Shown: piece after piece, positions 29,073 through 38,416 of the stretch
Numbering within the stretch: the stretch's first letter is position 1
Layout: every line of letters starts with the position of its first letter
Assembly: GCA_001801215.1 (NCBI GenBank)
Contig: MGXA01000060.1
Location: 1-40,911 of the forward strand
DNA: 40,911 bases
Reading direction: 5' to 3'
Source: Gallionellales bacterium RIFCSPLOWO2_02_FULL_59_110
GTDB taxonomy: Bacteria; Pseudomonadota; Gammaproteobacteria; Burkholderiales; Gallionellaceae
Notes under the pieces: generated by a model
What the model was told of the DNA's origin: nothing
The model's input: only the letters and a program-made list of their open reading frames with translations
Databases searched by the model: none
Translations under genes and position numbers: made by a program

Positions 29073-30197
29073 ATGAGCAAAAAAGACTACTACGAAGTCC
29101 TCGGCGTCAACCGCGACGCCTCGGACGAAGAAATCAAGAAGGCTTATCGCAAGCTGGCGATGAAGCATCACCCCGACCGTAACCCGGACAACCCGAAGGC
29201 GGAAGAACACTTCAAGGAAGCCAAGGAAGCCTACGAGACGCTCTCCGACGGGCAGAAGCGCGCGGCCTACGACCAGTATGGCCATGCCGCGTTCGAGGCG
29301 GGCGGCATGGGCGGCGGCGCGGGCGGCGCAGGCGCGGCGGGTTTCGATTTCTCCGATATTTTCGGCGACATCTTCGGCGGGGCACGCGGGAGCGGCGGGC
29401 GCAGCAATGTGCATCGCGGCGCAGACCTGCGCTACAACATGGAAATCACGCTGGAGCAGGCCGCACGCGGCACCGAGACGCAAATTCGCGTGCCGACCAT
29501 GGCGGAATGCGAGACCTGCAAGGGAACAGGCGCCAAGCCCGGCACCAGCCCGGCCACCTGCACCACCTGCGGCGGCCACGGCCAGGTGCGCATGCAGCAG
29601 GGCTTTTTCTCGATCCAGCAGACCTGCCCGCGCTGCCACGGCACCGGCAAGATGATCGCCTCGCCGTGCAAGGATTGCAGCGGCAGCGGACGCATCAAGC
29701 AGCACAAGACGCTGTCGGTGAAAATTCCGGCGGGCGTGGACAACGACGACCGCATCCGCCTGTCCGGCGAGGGCGAGCATGGCGTGAACGGCGGGCCGCC
29801 CGGCGATCTGTACGTGGTGATCCACACCAAACCGCACGCTGTGTTCCAGCGCGACCACAACGACCTGCATTGCGAAATGCCGATCAGCTTCAGCACCGCC
29901 GCGCTGGGCGGCGAAATCGAAATCCCCACGCTTGACGGCGCGGCGCGCATCAAAATTCCGCCCGAGACGCAAAGCGGCAAGCAATTCCGCCTGCGCGGCA
30001 AGGGCATCAAGGGCGTGCGCAGTTCGAGCTACGGCGACTTGCACTGCCATGTGATCGTGGAAACGCCAGTAAACCTCACCGAACGTCAGAAGGAACTACT
30101 GCGCGAGTTCGAAACGATCAACTCGGACGACAGCGGGCACCACAACCCCCGCGCCAAATCCTGGATGAATAAGGTGAAAGACTTTTTCGGGCAATAA
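29073..30197 (+). CDS. dnaJ: Chaperone DnaJ (Hsp40, type I)
   Basis: Co-chaperone that delivers substrates to DnaK and stimulates its ATPase. The 374 residues have the J domain (1-70) with HPD in KHHPDRNPD, a Gly/Phe-rich region (about 75-115), four zinc-binding repeats ([32 protein letters not shown]; about 145-210), and the C-terminal substrate domains. The ATG at 29073 is the only sensible start but lacks a Shine-Dalgarno, because the polypyrimidine arm of the S23 cassette lies directly upstream. Translation may be weak or depend on coupling to the S23 gene. Confidence 0.97.
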   Translation: MSKKDYYEVLGVNRDASDEEIKKAYRKLAMKHHPDRNPDNPKAEEHFKEAKEAYETLSDGQKRAAYDQYGHAAFEAGGMGGGAGGAGAAGFDFSDIFGDIFGGARGSGGRSNVHRGADLRYNMEITLEQAARGTETQIRVPTMAECETCKGTGAKPGTSPATCTTCGGHGQVRMQQGFFSIQQTCPRCHGTGKMIASPCKDCSGSGRIKQHKTLSVKIPAGVDNDDRIRLSGEGEHGVNGGPPGDLYVVIHTKPHAVFQRDHNDLHCEMPISFSTAALGGEIEIPTLDGAARIKIPPETQSGKQFRLRGKGIKGVRSSSYGDLHCHVIVETPVNLTERQKELLREFETINSDDSGHHNPRAKSWMNKVKDFFGQ

Positions 30198-30214
30198 CCC
30201 GGCGGGAGGAAGCC

Positions 30215-30655
30215 ATGCGCATCAAGGCACTCGGTCATGTTGTTCTCAAAGTGCGCAGCCTGGAGCGCTCGGTGCCCTTTTACCGTGACGTTCTCGGCAT
30301 GAAGGAAGTCGCGCGCTATCGGGATACGATGGTGTTCTTCTCGCTCGGACAGAATCACCATGACCTCGGCCTGCTGCAAATCGGCGCACAGGCCGCACTG
30401 CCGGACAACCACGGCATCGGCCTGTATCACGTCGCCTTCAAGGTGGGCGACTCGCTCGACGAATTGCGCGAATGCAAGGCACATCTGGAACGGCATGGCG
30501 TCGCCATCGTCGGCATCAGCGATCACGGCGTCAGCCAGTCGATCTACCTCAAGGATCCGGACGGTATCGAAATCGAGCTGTATGTCGATGCCGCGCCTGA
30601 AGTATGGCGCGACAATCCCGCTGCCGTTGCAACAGTCAAACCGCTCGAGCTGTAA
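30215..30655 (+). CDS. VOC-family (glyoxalase/extradiol dioxygenase fold) protein
   Basis: A 146-residue metal-dependent protein of the vicinal oxygen chelate superfamily, built of two beta-alpha-beta-beta-beta units. Probable metal ligands are H8 in LGHVVLKV, the His in GLYHVAFKV (about 72) and the Glu in GIEIELYVD (about 124). The sequence resembles the catechol 2,3-dioxygenase-like branch; the substrate cannot be told from sequence alone. GGGAGGAAGCC precedes the ATG. It follows dnaJ by 17 bp and may be read from the heat-shock transcript. Confidence 0.85.
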   Translation: MRIKALGHVVLKVRSLERSVPFYRDVLGMKEVARYRDTMVFFSLGQNHHDLGLLQIGAQAALPDNHGIGLYHVAFKVGDSLDELRECKAHLERHGVAIVGISDHGVSQSIYLKDPDGIEIELYVDAAPEVWRDNPAAVATVKPLEL

Positions 30656-30704
30656 AACCTGGTGCCGAAAATCATCTTTGCCTGCTCTGCCGGGGATGTT
30701 TGCC

Positions 30705-30710
30705 TATAAT
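30705..30710 (+). promoter_or_regulatory. Consensus -10 box upstream of the beta-propeller lipoprotein gene
   Basis: TATAAT, 45 bp before the chosen ATG. The best -35-like hexamer (TTGCCT, 30678-30683) is at a long 21-bp spacing, so the promoter assignment is tentative. Confidence 0.35.
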
Positions 30711-30755
30711 CTGGCTTGCTGTCCGAAATTTTTATCTTGATGAATGGGAGGAACC

Positions 30756-32783
30756 ATGGAATCACGATGCAAAACGATGGCAAGCCGCACCGGATTCATT
30801 CTGCTTATTTCCGCATTCCTGAGCGGTTGCAGCGGCGGCACCGGCAGCGTATCCGATTCGGCGCCAGACAATCCTGCCCTCGCCCCATGGAGCCTGCGCG
30901 CCGCAACTGACGCCGAGTTGACAGCCCATTTCCGCAGCGCACTCGGGCCGCCGGGTGCGGGTTATCAGAATACCATTCACCCCACGCTTGATTTTTCCGC
31001 TGCCCCTGCGGTCGCATTTTCAGGAACTACGCTGCAGGAGGCCGGAGTGGACGAGGCCGACCTGATCAAAAGCGACGGCGTGCATGTCTTCAGTCTCGAT
31101 CAGGCTTCCGCCGGTTCCACACGCGATACTCTGCGCCGCCAGCAATTGAACGGCGCTGCGGCGAACGCGTCTCTCGTCCCCGCCGACAGCCTGAAAATCC
31201 CTTTCTCCGGCAATGTCGGCGGAACCGGCCTGTATCTGGACAGCGAGCGACGGCAACTTGTCGCCGTGGGAAATGAAAGCGTCAATTGGGGAATTTACGA
31301 GGCCTGGTTCGCGCCGCAATCCTGGAGTACCGGCGTGACTGAAGTGGCCCTGATCGACGCGTCCAGCCCAACGCAAATGCAGACGCGCCGCACCTTGCGC
31401 ATGACGGCCCGGATGATCGGTTCGCGCCGTATCGGGTCAACGCTCTATCTCGTGCTGCGCAGCTACCCGCAGGTAGCGGGGATCGATCCCTCGTGGCCTG
31501 CCGAAAAAATCGCCTCAAACCAGACCATCGTCGATGCGCTGCAAGCCGCGCAACTACTGCCCGCGATATCGATTGACGGCGGTGCGGAACAGCCGTTGGT
31601 GCAACCGTCTTCATGCTTCATGCAAGAACAGAACTCCGCCAATAGCGCGGACATCGTCACCGTCGTCGCGATCGACCTTGCATCGCCCGCCCACAGCCAC
31701 TCCGCGATCTGCTTCACCGGCGGAACCGAGGCGTTCTACGTGTCGGATCGGAGCCTGTATTTGGCGACCACGCGCTACGCCTATACATACAGCGGTGCGT
31801 TTCCCGCCTATCAGCCGGAAACATCTACCGACATCCACAAGTTCGCGCTCGATGGCCTGGACATCGCCTACCGCGGCTCCGGCAATGTGACGGGGCATCT
31901 CGGGTTCGAGCAGAACCGTAAATCTTTCCGCATGGGAGAATATGCTGGCGCGCTGCGGGTACTCACGCAGACCCAGTCGAACTGGGGTGGCTGGATTGCA
32001 CTTCCGGTCACCGCTATCGCGGACTCGGCGGCAACGGCAGAATCCCCAAGCCACCTGACCATCATGAAAGAGGCGGCGGGAATGCTTCAGACCGTCGGCG
32101 AGTTGCCCAATGCCGCCCGGCCCCAACCGCTGGGCAAACCCGGCGAGCAACTGTACGCCTCCCGCTTTCTGGGGGCGCGCGGCTATCTCGTCACCTACCG
32201 CATCACCGACCCGCTCTACGTGCTGGATCTAGCCGATCCAGCCGACCCTAGGATCGCTGGCGAGTTGCAGGTGGACGGCTATTCCGACTACCTGTTCCCG
32301 CTGAACGACAACCTGCTGCTGGGGGTCGGCAAGGATGCCATTCCGGATGGCTCGACCGGTGACGGGCGCGCCGCATGGTATCAGGGCGTGAAGGTGTCGC
32401 TGCTCGACGTGAGCGACCCCGCTCACCCGCAAGAATCGGCGCGCCAGATCATAGGCAGGCGCGGAACAGACGCGACCGTGCTGCGCGACCACCACGGCAT
32501 CGCCCTGCAATATCTGGGAAACAGCGTGCGCGTGAGCCTGCCTGTCAGCCTGCATGACACGCCATCCCAGTGGAACAATGGCGCACCCAGCGATTACTTC
32601 GATTTTACCCGCACCGAACTGCAACGTTTCGAGATCGACCTTGCCGCGAAGAGCCTGCTGGCAAGCCCTGCCATTTCATCCACTGCGGCAGGCGAGCGCG
32701 ATATCTCATACGACCGCGCGCTGCTGTGGAACGATCAGGTGCACTGGTACCAGAACAGAGCCTGGACATCGGCGGCGTGGTGA
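30756..32783 (+). CDS. Beta-propeller-domain lipoprotein
   Basis: Predicted lipoprotein of 675 residues. The ATG at 30756 was chosen for its GGGAGGAACC ribosome site; it yields a lipoprotein signal with lipobox LSGC (Cys25). The rest fits the secreted beta-propeller family distantly related to WD40. The family signature TTLQEAGVDEADLIKSDG (about 91-108) is followed by repeated blade-like segments such as GTGLYLDSERRQLVAVG, STLYLVLRSYP, TYRITDPLYVLDLADP and PLNDNLLLGVGKD. The function of this family is unknown; binding of ligands or proteins outside the cytoplasm is inferred. It converges on the DUF5648 gene with 49 bp between stops. Confidence 0.85.
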   Translation: MESRCKTMASRTGFILLISAFLSGCSGGTGSVSDSAPDNPALAPWSLRAATDAELTAHFRSALGPPGAGYQNTIHPTLDFSAAPAVAFSGTTLQEAGVDEADLIKSDGVHVFSLDQASAGSTRDTLRRQQLNGAAANASLVPADSLKIPFSGNVGGTGLYLDSERRQLVAVGNESVNWGIYEAWFAPQSWSTGVTEVALIDASSPTQMQTRRTLRMTARMIGSRRIGSTLYLVLRSYPQVAGIDPSWPAEKIASNQTIVDALQAAQLLPAISIDGGAEQPLVQPSSCFMQEQNSANSADIVTVVAIDLASPAHSHSAICFTGGTEAFYVSDRSLYLATTRYAYTYSGAFPAYQPETSTDIHKFALDGLDIAYRGSGNVTGHLGFEQNRKSFRMGEYAGALRVLTQTQSNWGGWIALPVTAIADSAATAESPSHLTIMKEAAGMLQTVGELPNAARPQPLGKPGEQLYASRFLGARGYLVTYRITDPLYVLDLADPADPRIAGELQVDGYSDYLFPLNDNLLLGVGKDAIPDGSTGDGRAAWYQGVKVSLLDVSDPAHPQESARQIIGRRGTDATVLRDHHGIALQYLGNSVRVSLPVSLHDTPSQWNNGAPSDYFDFTRTELQRFEIDLAAKSLLASPAISSTAAGERDISYDRALLWNDQVHWYQNRAWTSAAW

Positions 32784-32832
32784 GCCAAACGCGCCGGAAC
32801 CAGCAGCCCGATTCCCCCCGCCATCCAGCCGG

Positions 32833-34800
32833 TCACTCCACCCCGCAAAACGCCGTGCCCTCGGACACCCAGCCTTGCGCGACCATCGCGGCCAGCTCGG
32901 CTTGGGTTGTCATGTAGCGGTGGTTGGGTGCGCCGCCCATGCCGTTGTTGTACGCCCGGTATACCGGGGAAGTGCCGTCCGGGCATGCGCCGCCGGTAGG
33001 TTTGACGGCATAGAATGCGTCGCCCTCGTAGCCCCAGCCCCAGTCGAGCCTGCCCTTGACGATCTCGCACTCGACCGGATCCACCGTGTAGAAGTGCGAG
33101 CCCATTGTGCCATTGGCGAACACACCGAAGAAACGGCAAACCGGGGAAGCGTTGCTGGGCGCCGAAGCCTGGGACTGCCACACATTGAACGTCTTGCCGG
33201 TGCGCACCCAGTTCCACTCGGGTTTGTTATCGAGCGCCAGCGCCTCGTCCGGGTATGACGTCATGAAATAATGATCGATATCGGCCTTGTAAAACTCGGT
33301 TGCCTCGACGCCTGCCGCGACGTTGCAGCTTCCGCTGGTTGCCGCACTCCCGGTTGCATCGGGAATGACCGCCACCGGCATCATCCTGCCCGATGCGATC
33401 ATTTCGGTGTCGCTGGTGCCGTAGCCGACGCAGAACTGTGCGCCGAGGAGGTTGGCCGGGTTTGTGTTGTCGAGGATACTCAGTGCGGACATCGAATCTC
33501 CCAGCACGCCGGTGGCATAGGGAATCAATTGGCCGTTTTGCACCAGCTGCCAGCCGGTGGAGGTCAGTTGCACCAGCACGAAGGTGTCTGGATCCGCCGC
33601 TTCGATGAAGGCACCGAGCGCCTCTTGACGGGTGTCGATCTTGCCGCCGGTGTAGGGGTTGTCGCGGGTGGTGGTGACGCTCATGGCCTGATTCAGGGAT
33701 GCGGCCAGGATGCCCAGTGCGCCGAGGCCATTGGACGGCACCCAAGCGGTAATGTAAACCTCGCCCAATTTGCCCACGTCGGGCGTGTTGAAGGCGACGG
33801 TGGTGGCGATCGTGGCGCTGGTCGGGGTGATGTCGCTGATGGTGGTGGCGACGAAAGGCACCAGATTGAAGGTGGCGGTGATGCCTTTGGCAGCATCCAT
33901 TGTCACCACGCACGAGCCTGCGCCGGCGCAGTCTCCGCTCCAGTCGGAAAAATAGCTGCCGGAGGCCGGGGTGGCAGTAAGCGTGACGGAGGCGCCGCCG
34001 GTGAAGCTGCTGCTGCAAACTGCACCGCAGTTGATGCCGGCAGGGCTGCTGGTGACGGTGCCTGTGCCCGTGCCTGATCGGGCGACGGAAAGGGTCTGAA
34101 GTGCCGTGCCGGCGTTGGCGATGCTGTAGGACTGCAATTGCTCGGTTTCGGTCCAGATCATAGTTTGACCTGCGTACGACGAAGCGCTCGAAAGATTGGA
34201 TTCGACTATGGCGCCCGCTGCCGGAGACATATAATATGTTCCGCTAACGTTAGAAGTTCCATCCGGAAACGTTGCGGAATAAACCCAATTCACCTGGAGA
34301 CAATCGGTAAAGGTTCCGGCAGGCACGGTTCGTGTGACGTTAAAAGCCGCGACTGTATTGGTCACGCCGGATTCCCCTTCATAACCCGGTGTGGTGCCTG
34401 TGTATGTGTATGGCACCCAGCTCGTCCCCACCGTGAAAGTGGCCGGCAACACCGTTTCTGCCCCGTGGGAGTAAGTGTCGGATTCGATAAGTGTCCATGC
34501 GCCTGTTGCATCAATCTGCTCGGTGCTTGTGTAGGCATATCCGCCGTATACATCTTGGCGGGTCACCGTTCCGCCGGTAATGGCGGTGATGTTCGACACG
34601 TAGGTCGCGGGAGCGTGACCCTCCGGAGGGCAACCCGTCCCGCTGCATGTCGATGACGATAAATATGTCCAGTTGTTGCCGACCGCCTTTTGCGTGAAAT
34701 ACTGGGCAGCCGTGCCGGTCTCGGCCAACGCGCTCGTGCCCACACCCAGGCACAGGGCCAACCCAGCGGCCAACAAATAAAAATAGCGGGGCGGTTTCAT
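32833..34800 (-). CDS. Secreted protein with InlB-like repeat and C-terminal DUF5648 module
   Basis: A 655-residue exported protein of unknown function. A signal peptide (MKPPRYFYLLAAGLALCLGVGTSALA, cleavage near 26) follows a GAGGAAATGCC ribosome site. The N-terminal region (about 30-235) is a beta-rich domain I do not recognise. A divergent InlB B-repeat-like unit (about 240-320: GTGTVTSSPAGINCG, YFSDWSGDCAGAGSC, ITATFN) is next, then a region of about 180 residues with no clear family. The C-terminal DUF5648 module (about 500-655) has EFYKADIDHYFMTSYPDEAL, VCRFFGVFANGT, GSHFYTVDP, APNHRYMT and EGTAFCG. At both DNA and protein level the module resembles the one at 38.4-38.9 kb. It is divergent from the adenylate cyclase. 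Confidence 0.82.
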   Translation of the reverse strand: MKPPRYFYLLAAGLALCLGVGTSALAETGTAAQYFTQKAVGNNWTYLSSSTCSGTGCPPEGHAPATYVSNITAITGGTVTRQDVYGGYAYTSTEQIDATGAWTLIESDTYSHGAETVLPATFTVGTSWVPYTYTGTTPGYEGESGVTNTVAAFNVTRTVPAGTFTDCLQVNWVYSATFPDGTSNVSGTYYMSPAAGAIVESNLSSASSYAGQTMIWTETEQLQSYSIANAGTALQTLSVARSGTGTGTVTSSPAGINCGAVCSSSFTGGASVTLTATPASGSYFSDWSGDCAGAGSCVVTMDAAKGITATFNLVPFVATTISDITPTSATIATTVAFNTPDVGKLGEVYITAWVPSNGLGALGILAASLNQAMSVTTTRDNPYTGGKIDTRQEALGAFIEAADPDTFVLVQLTSTGWQLVQNGQLIPYATGVLGDSMSALSILDNTNPANLLGAQFCVGYGTSDTEMIASGRMMPVAVIPDATGSAATSGSCNVAAGVEATEFYKADIDHYFMTSYPDEALALDNKPEWNWVRTGKTFNVWQSQASAPSNASPVCRFFGVFANGTMGSHFYTVDPVECEIVKGRLDWGWGYEGDAFYAVKPTGGACPDGTSPVYRAYNNGMGGAPNHRYMTTQAELAAMVAQGWVSEGTAFCGVE

Positions 34801-35010
34801 GGCATTTCCTCAGGGGTTGCGGGTGTTGCGATGCGATAAGGAAATATACTCGCACTCGAAGCAAAAATAAATAGGCAATCCATCGCGGAAAGCCGTGCGG
34901 CATGGACGCGAACGATGCGGAACCTGTAGTGCGCCCTACTTCGCAAAGACTCCGGGTCCGAGTTCTGCTATCGTATTCCCCAGTTATCCGGACACTTGAT
35001 CGCATCATTC

Positions 35011-37011
35011 ATGAAGAGCGTTACCCTCACCAAGAGCACCCCCGGCGTTCCCGCCTCGATACTGGCGATGTTTGCTGCCCTGTGTTGGGTATTTGCGCTG
35101 CTGGTGTCGCTGACCCCGGCATGGAAGCAGGCCGAGCTCAAGCTGCTCGACAGCATGATGGTCGCGTCGGCACCCAATAAATCGGCGTTTCCAATTACCG
35201 TGATCGGCATCGACGAAGCTTCGTTCGCCGAGCTGGGGTTGCAATGGCCGTGGCCGCGAAGCCTGCATGCCGAGCTTGTCGACCGGCTCGCCGCCGCCGG
35301 TGCGGCCATTATTGTCTTCGATATTGTCTTCGCCGAACCCTCCAACAAGGAAGACGATAAACGTTTCGCCGATTCCATCCGCCGCGCCGGCAACGTCGTG
35401 CTCGCCGCCGACCGCGTGTACCGGGAATCCTCTTCGGTTCGGCAATGGCTGCGGCTCGACCCCTACCCGCCGTTCACGGATGCGGGCGCGCAGGTCGGCT
35501 TGGCCACGGTGGCGCTCGATGCCGATCTGGTCATACGCCAGATCCCGGGATCCGGCGACGCACTGTGGCGAACCGTCATGGCCAGCCTGGTCCGGCAACA
35601 TCCGGAAATCACGCCCAACCCGGATATTTTACCGGGATCGTTAATACGCTATGCGGGCGGCGATCACACGTTCCCCTACGTTTCCTATCACGAAATCGTG
35701 AAGCCGACCGGCTCGATTCCGGCAGATTTTTTCAAGGACCAGGTCGTCGTCGTCGGCCGTGACGTCAAGGCCGCGCCGGACGTGGAAAGCGCGCAGGCCG
35801 ATCTTTTTGCCACACCGTTTCTGGCCAGCACCGGCTGGCTCATGCCCGGCGCAGAAGTGCATGCGAACATCATTGAAACCGTGCTCGGAGGCAACCCCGT
35901 TACCCGCCCGAACAGCAGCGCCATGGCCGCATGGCTGGCGTTTATCGCCGCCCTGAGCGCCATCGCGATGCGGCGCTGGCGGCCGCTATGGGGCGCATTG
36001 GCCTGCGCGGCAATCGCGGCGATGATTGCCGCAGTGGTGTGGGCAGCTTTCCTCAAGTGGAATCTGTGGGTGCCTGCCGGCTCTTCGCTTGCCGTCATCC
36101 CGCTGATATATATCAGCCTGGGCGGCTGGTCGTATGTCACCGAACAGATGAGGCGCAAGGAAATCACGCGGGTATTTTCGCTCTACGTCACACCGCAGGT
36201 CGTGGACTACCTGATCGCGCACCCGGAGCGCATCAATCTCGGCGGCGAGCGCCGCGACATCACGCTGCTGTTCACCGATCTCGCCGGATTCACCACCTTC
36301 TCCGAAGCGCTCTCTCCGGAGCAAGTGACCCAGCTGCTCAACCGCCACTTCACCGAGATGACCGATATCCTGCTCGAACATCGGGGGACATTGGTGCAAT
36401 TCATCGGCGACGCAATCATGGCTTTCTGGGGCGCGCCGCTCGACGACGATGACCAGGCGTATCACGCTGTCGCGACCGCGATTGCAATGCAGAAGGCTAT
36501 GGCGGCCTTGCGCGAGGAACTCGCAAAGGAAAACCTGCCCCAGATACGGATGCGCATCGGCATCCATGGCGGATCGGCGGTGGTCGGCAATCTGGGTTCC
36601 GCGAAGCGGTTTGGCTACACTGCGGTCGGCGACGACGTCAATTTGGCGGCAAGGCTCGAAGGTATCAACAAACTCTACGGCACCGGCATCATGTTGAGCG
36701 GCGATACGGCGCGCCAGGTCGAAGGGCGGATTAAGTTACGCCCGGTCGACCGGGTTATTGTGAAAGGAAAAAGCCAGGCCGTCGAGGTGTTCACTCCATG
36801 CGAAAACACCAAGGTGGCCGAGCTCACCGAGCAGGCCATCCGCCTGTTCCGCGCCCGGGAATGGGACGCTGCGGAAGCGTGCCTGCAAGAGCTGCTTGCC
36901 ATCGACCAGAAGGATGGCGTTGCCGGCCTCTATCTCAAACGCATCGCCGCATTTCGCATCACGCCTCCCCCCGAGGATTGGGACGGCGCCACGGAACTTG
37001 AAAAACTGTAG
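35011..37011 (+). CDS. CHASE2-domain class III adenylate (nucleotidyl) cyclase
   Basis: A membrane sensor of 666 residues. An N-terminal membrane helix (about 15-35) is followed by an extracytoplasmic CHASE2 domain (about 45-285: TVIGIDEASFAELGLQWPWPRSLHAELVDRL, IIVFDIVFAEPS), then three membrane helices (about 295-375), and a cytoplasmic class III cyclase domain (about 395-595). Metal-binding Asp residues are D423 in LFTDLAGFT and D467 in IGDAIMAFWG; VGDDVNLAARLEG supplies the transition-state region. A short C-terminal extension with an ELTEQAIRLFRAREWDAAE helix is TPR-like. The ATG at 35011 was chosen; a TTG five codons earlier is possible and neither has a strong ribosome site. cAMP as product is inferred. 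A kinase with a cNMP-binding domain follows 59 bp downstream. Confidence 0.88.
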   Translation: MKSVTLTKSTPGVPASILAMFAALCWVFALLVSLTPAWKQAELKLLDSMMVASAPNKSAFPITVIGIDEASFAELGLQWPWPRSLHAELVDRLAAAGAAIIVFDIVFAEPSNKEDDKRFADSIRRAGNVVLAADRVYRESSSVRQWLRLDPYPPFTDAGAQVGLATVALDADLVIRQIPGSGDALWRTVMASLVRQHPEITPNPDILPGSLIRYAGGDHTFPYVSYHEIVKPTGSIPADFFKDQVVVVGRDVKAAPDVESAQADLFATPFLASTGWLMPGAEVHANIIETVLGGNPVTRPNSSAMAAWLAFIAALSAIAMRRWRPLWGALACAAIAAMIAAVVWAAFLKWNLWVPAGSSLAVIPLIYISLGGWSYVTEQMRRKEITRVFSLYVTPQVVDYLIAHPERINLGGERRDITLLFTDLAGFTTFSEALSPEQVTQLLNRHFTEMTDILLEHRGTLVQFIGDAIMAFWGAPLDDDDQAYHAVATAIAMQKAMAALREELAKENLPQIRMRIGIHGGSAVVGNLGSAKRFGYTAVGDDVNLAARLEGINKLYGTGIMLSGDTARQVEGRIKLRPVDRVIVKGKSQAVEVFTPCENTKVAELTEQAIRLFRAREWDAAEACLQELLAIDQKDGVAGLYLKRIAAFRITPPPEDWDGATELEKL

Positions 37012-37070
37012 GGAAGGATTGCGCGCGAAATGGATCAAGAAATATCCGACAGCGTAGCCACTAACAAATT

Positions 37071-38372
37071 ATGCAAAGCCTGCCCATGAATTCGAATATC
37101 GAAAAATTCGGCTGCCGCTTCGAAATCAGGCGGGAACTTGGCAGCGGCGCTTCGGCGCGAGTTTACCTGGCATTCGACACTTACGCGCAGCGCGAGGTGG
37201 CGCTCAAGATTACCAACCCGAACCTGTTTGGCGATGAGGAAGAAGGGGCGCGCAACCGCAGGATGTGGCTGAACGAAACCAGGCTGGCAGGAAAGCTCCA
37301 GCACCCCTTCATTGTTCAAGTTTTCGAGGCCGGAAGCACGGACAACCATGACTACCTGGTTATGGAATTAATGTCCGGCGGAACTCTCAAACAATTTGCG
37401 TCATACGGGAAGCTGCTTCCGGTTGTCCGGCTGGTCGATATTCTCTACAAAATTTGCAATGCGCTGGACTATGCCAACAAAAAAGGTGTACTCCACAGGG
37501 ATATCAAGCCAGCCAACGTCCTGCTCGACGCCGGGGGCAACGCGAAAATTTCTGATTTTGGCGCCGCATTTCTGGTCGGCTCTGAATCCACTCAGGTTGA
37601 GGCCGTCGGGACATTGCATTACATGGCGCCGGAGCAATTCAAAAAAGCGGTGCCCACCATCCAGACCGATATTTACTCGACAGGCGTAATGGCCTATCAA
37701 CTCCTGACCGGGAAATTTCCTTTCGAATCGACTTCCCACGAGAGCCTTATTTACCAGAAATTGAACATGGATCCGTTGCCGCTCGAACAGGCGCGCGGCG
37801 ATATTCCGCAGGCGCTGCGTTTCGCGGTCAACCGCGCCATGCATCGCGACAGGGAAGTGCGCTACAGAACCTGGAAAGCATTCTGCGACGACCTGACCGC
37901 TGCCATGCCGCACTTACCCAAGCCCGATGAGGTGCTGTGCGATAGTTCGCGTTTTAATTTTTTCTGCAATTTGCCGTTCTTTGCCGGCTTCACGGATACG
38001 GAAATATGGGAGACAGTGGGAATTACCAGACTGTTCAAGTGCGAAGCGGGAGAGCGCCTGGCCCGCGAGGGAGAGGAAGGCAACAACATGTTCATCATTG
38101 CCGGCGGCGAGGCATCGGTGGCTAAAGGCGGCATCAAACTCGGCACCATGCATCCCGGAGATTTTTTTGGCGAGATCGCTTATATCAAGGAAGGGCGGCA
38201 AATTCGTTCCGCCACCGTTACGGCTGCCACGACCATGGAAGTGGTGGAAATCCGTGGCGACGCATTGCGTAACGCTTCCGCAGGGTTGCAAGCCAGATTT
38301 TCCAAGGCTCTGCTGAAATTATTGGTAATGCGGATCGAAACCTCGGACAATAACCTCATTGCAAGAGGTTGA
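37071..38372 (+). CDS. Ser/Thr protein kinase fused to a C-terminal cyclic-nucleotide-binding domain
   Basis: A 433-residue soluble protein. Residues about 15-285 are an active-looking kinase: GSGASARVY glycine loop, VALK Lys46, catalytic loop HRDIKPAN (D144), DFG 162-164, and APE 186-188 after VGTLHYM. Residues about 300-420 are a CNB domain: EAGERLAREGEEGNNMFII, then the phosphate-binding cassette GDFFGEIA...IRSATV, which keeps the Glu and Arg needed to hold the cyclic phosphate. It probably shares a transcript with the adenylate cyclase upstream, so it is the likely cAMP effector. No transmembrane segment is present. Start ATG at 37071 or 37086; neither has a good ribosome site, and a stop codon at 37062 rules out a longer form. 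Confidence 0.9.
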   Translation: MQSLPMNSNIEKFGCRFEIRRELGSGASARVYLAFDTYAQREVALKITNPNLFGDEEEGARNRRMWLNETRLAGKLQHPFIVQVFEAGSTDNHDYLVMELMSGGTLKQFASYGKLLPVVRLVDILYKICNALDYANKKGVLHRDIKPANVLLDAGGNAKISDFGAAFLVGSESTQVEAVGTLHYMAPEQFKKAVPTIQTDIYSTGVMAYQLLTGKFPFESTSHESLIYQKLNMDPLPLEQARGDIPQALRFAVNRAMHRDREVRYRTWKAFCDDLTAAMPHLPKPDEVLCDSSRFNFFCNLPFFAGFTDTEIWETVGITRLFKCEAGERLAREGEEGNNMFIIAGGEASVAKGGIKLGTMHPGDFFGEIAYIKEGRQIRSATVTAATTMEVVEIRGDALRNASAGLQARFSKALLKLLVMRIETSDNNLIARG

Positions 38373-38416
38373 TGTTTGCGGCGCTGCCGGGGGCGCCCGC
38401 AGCAATCCCGCCTTTG

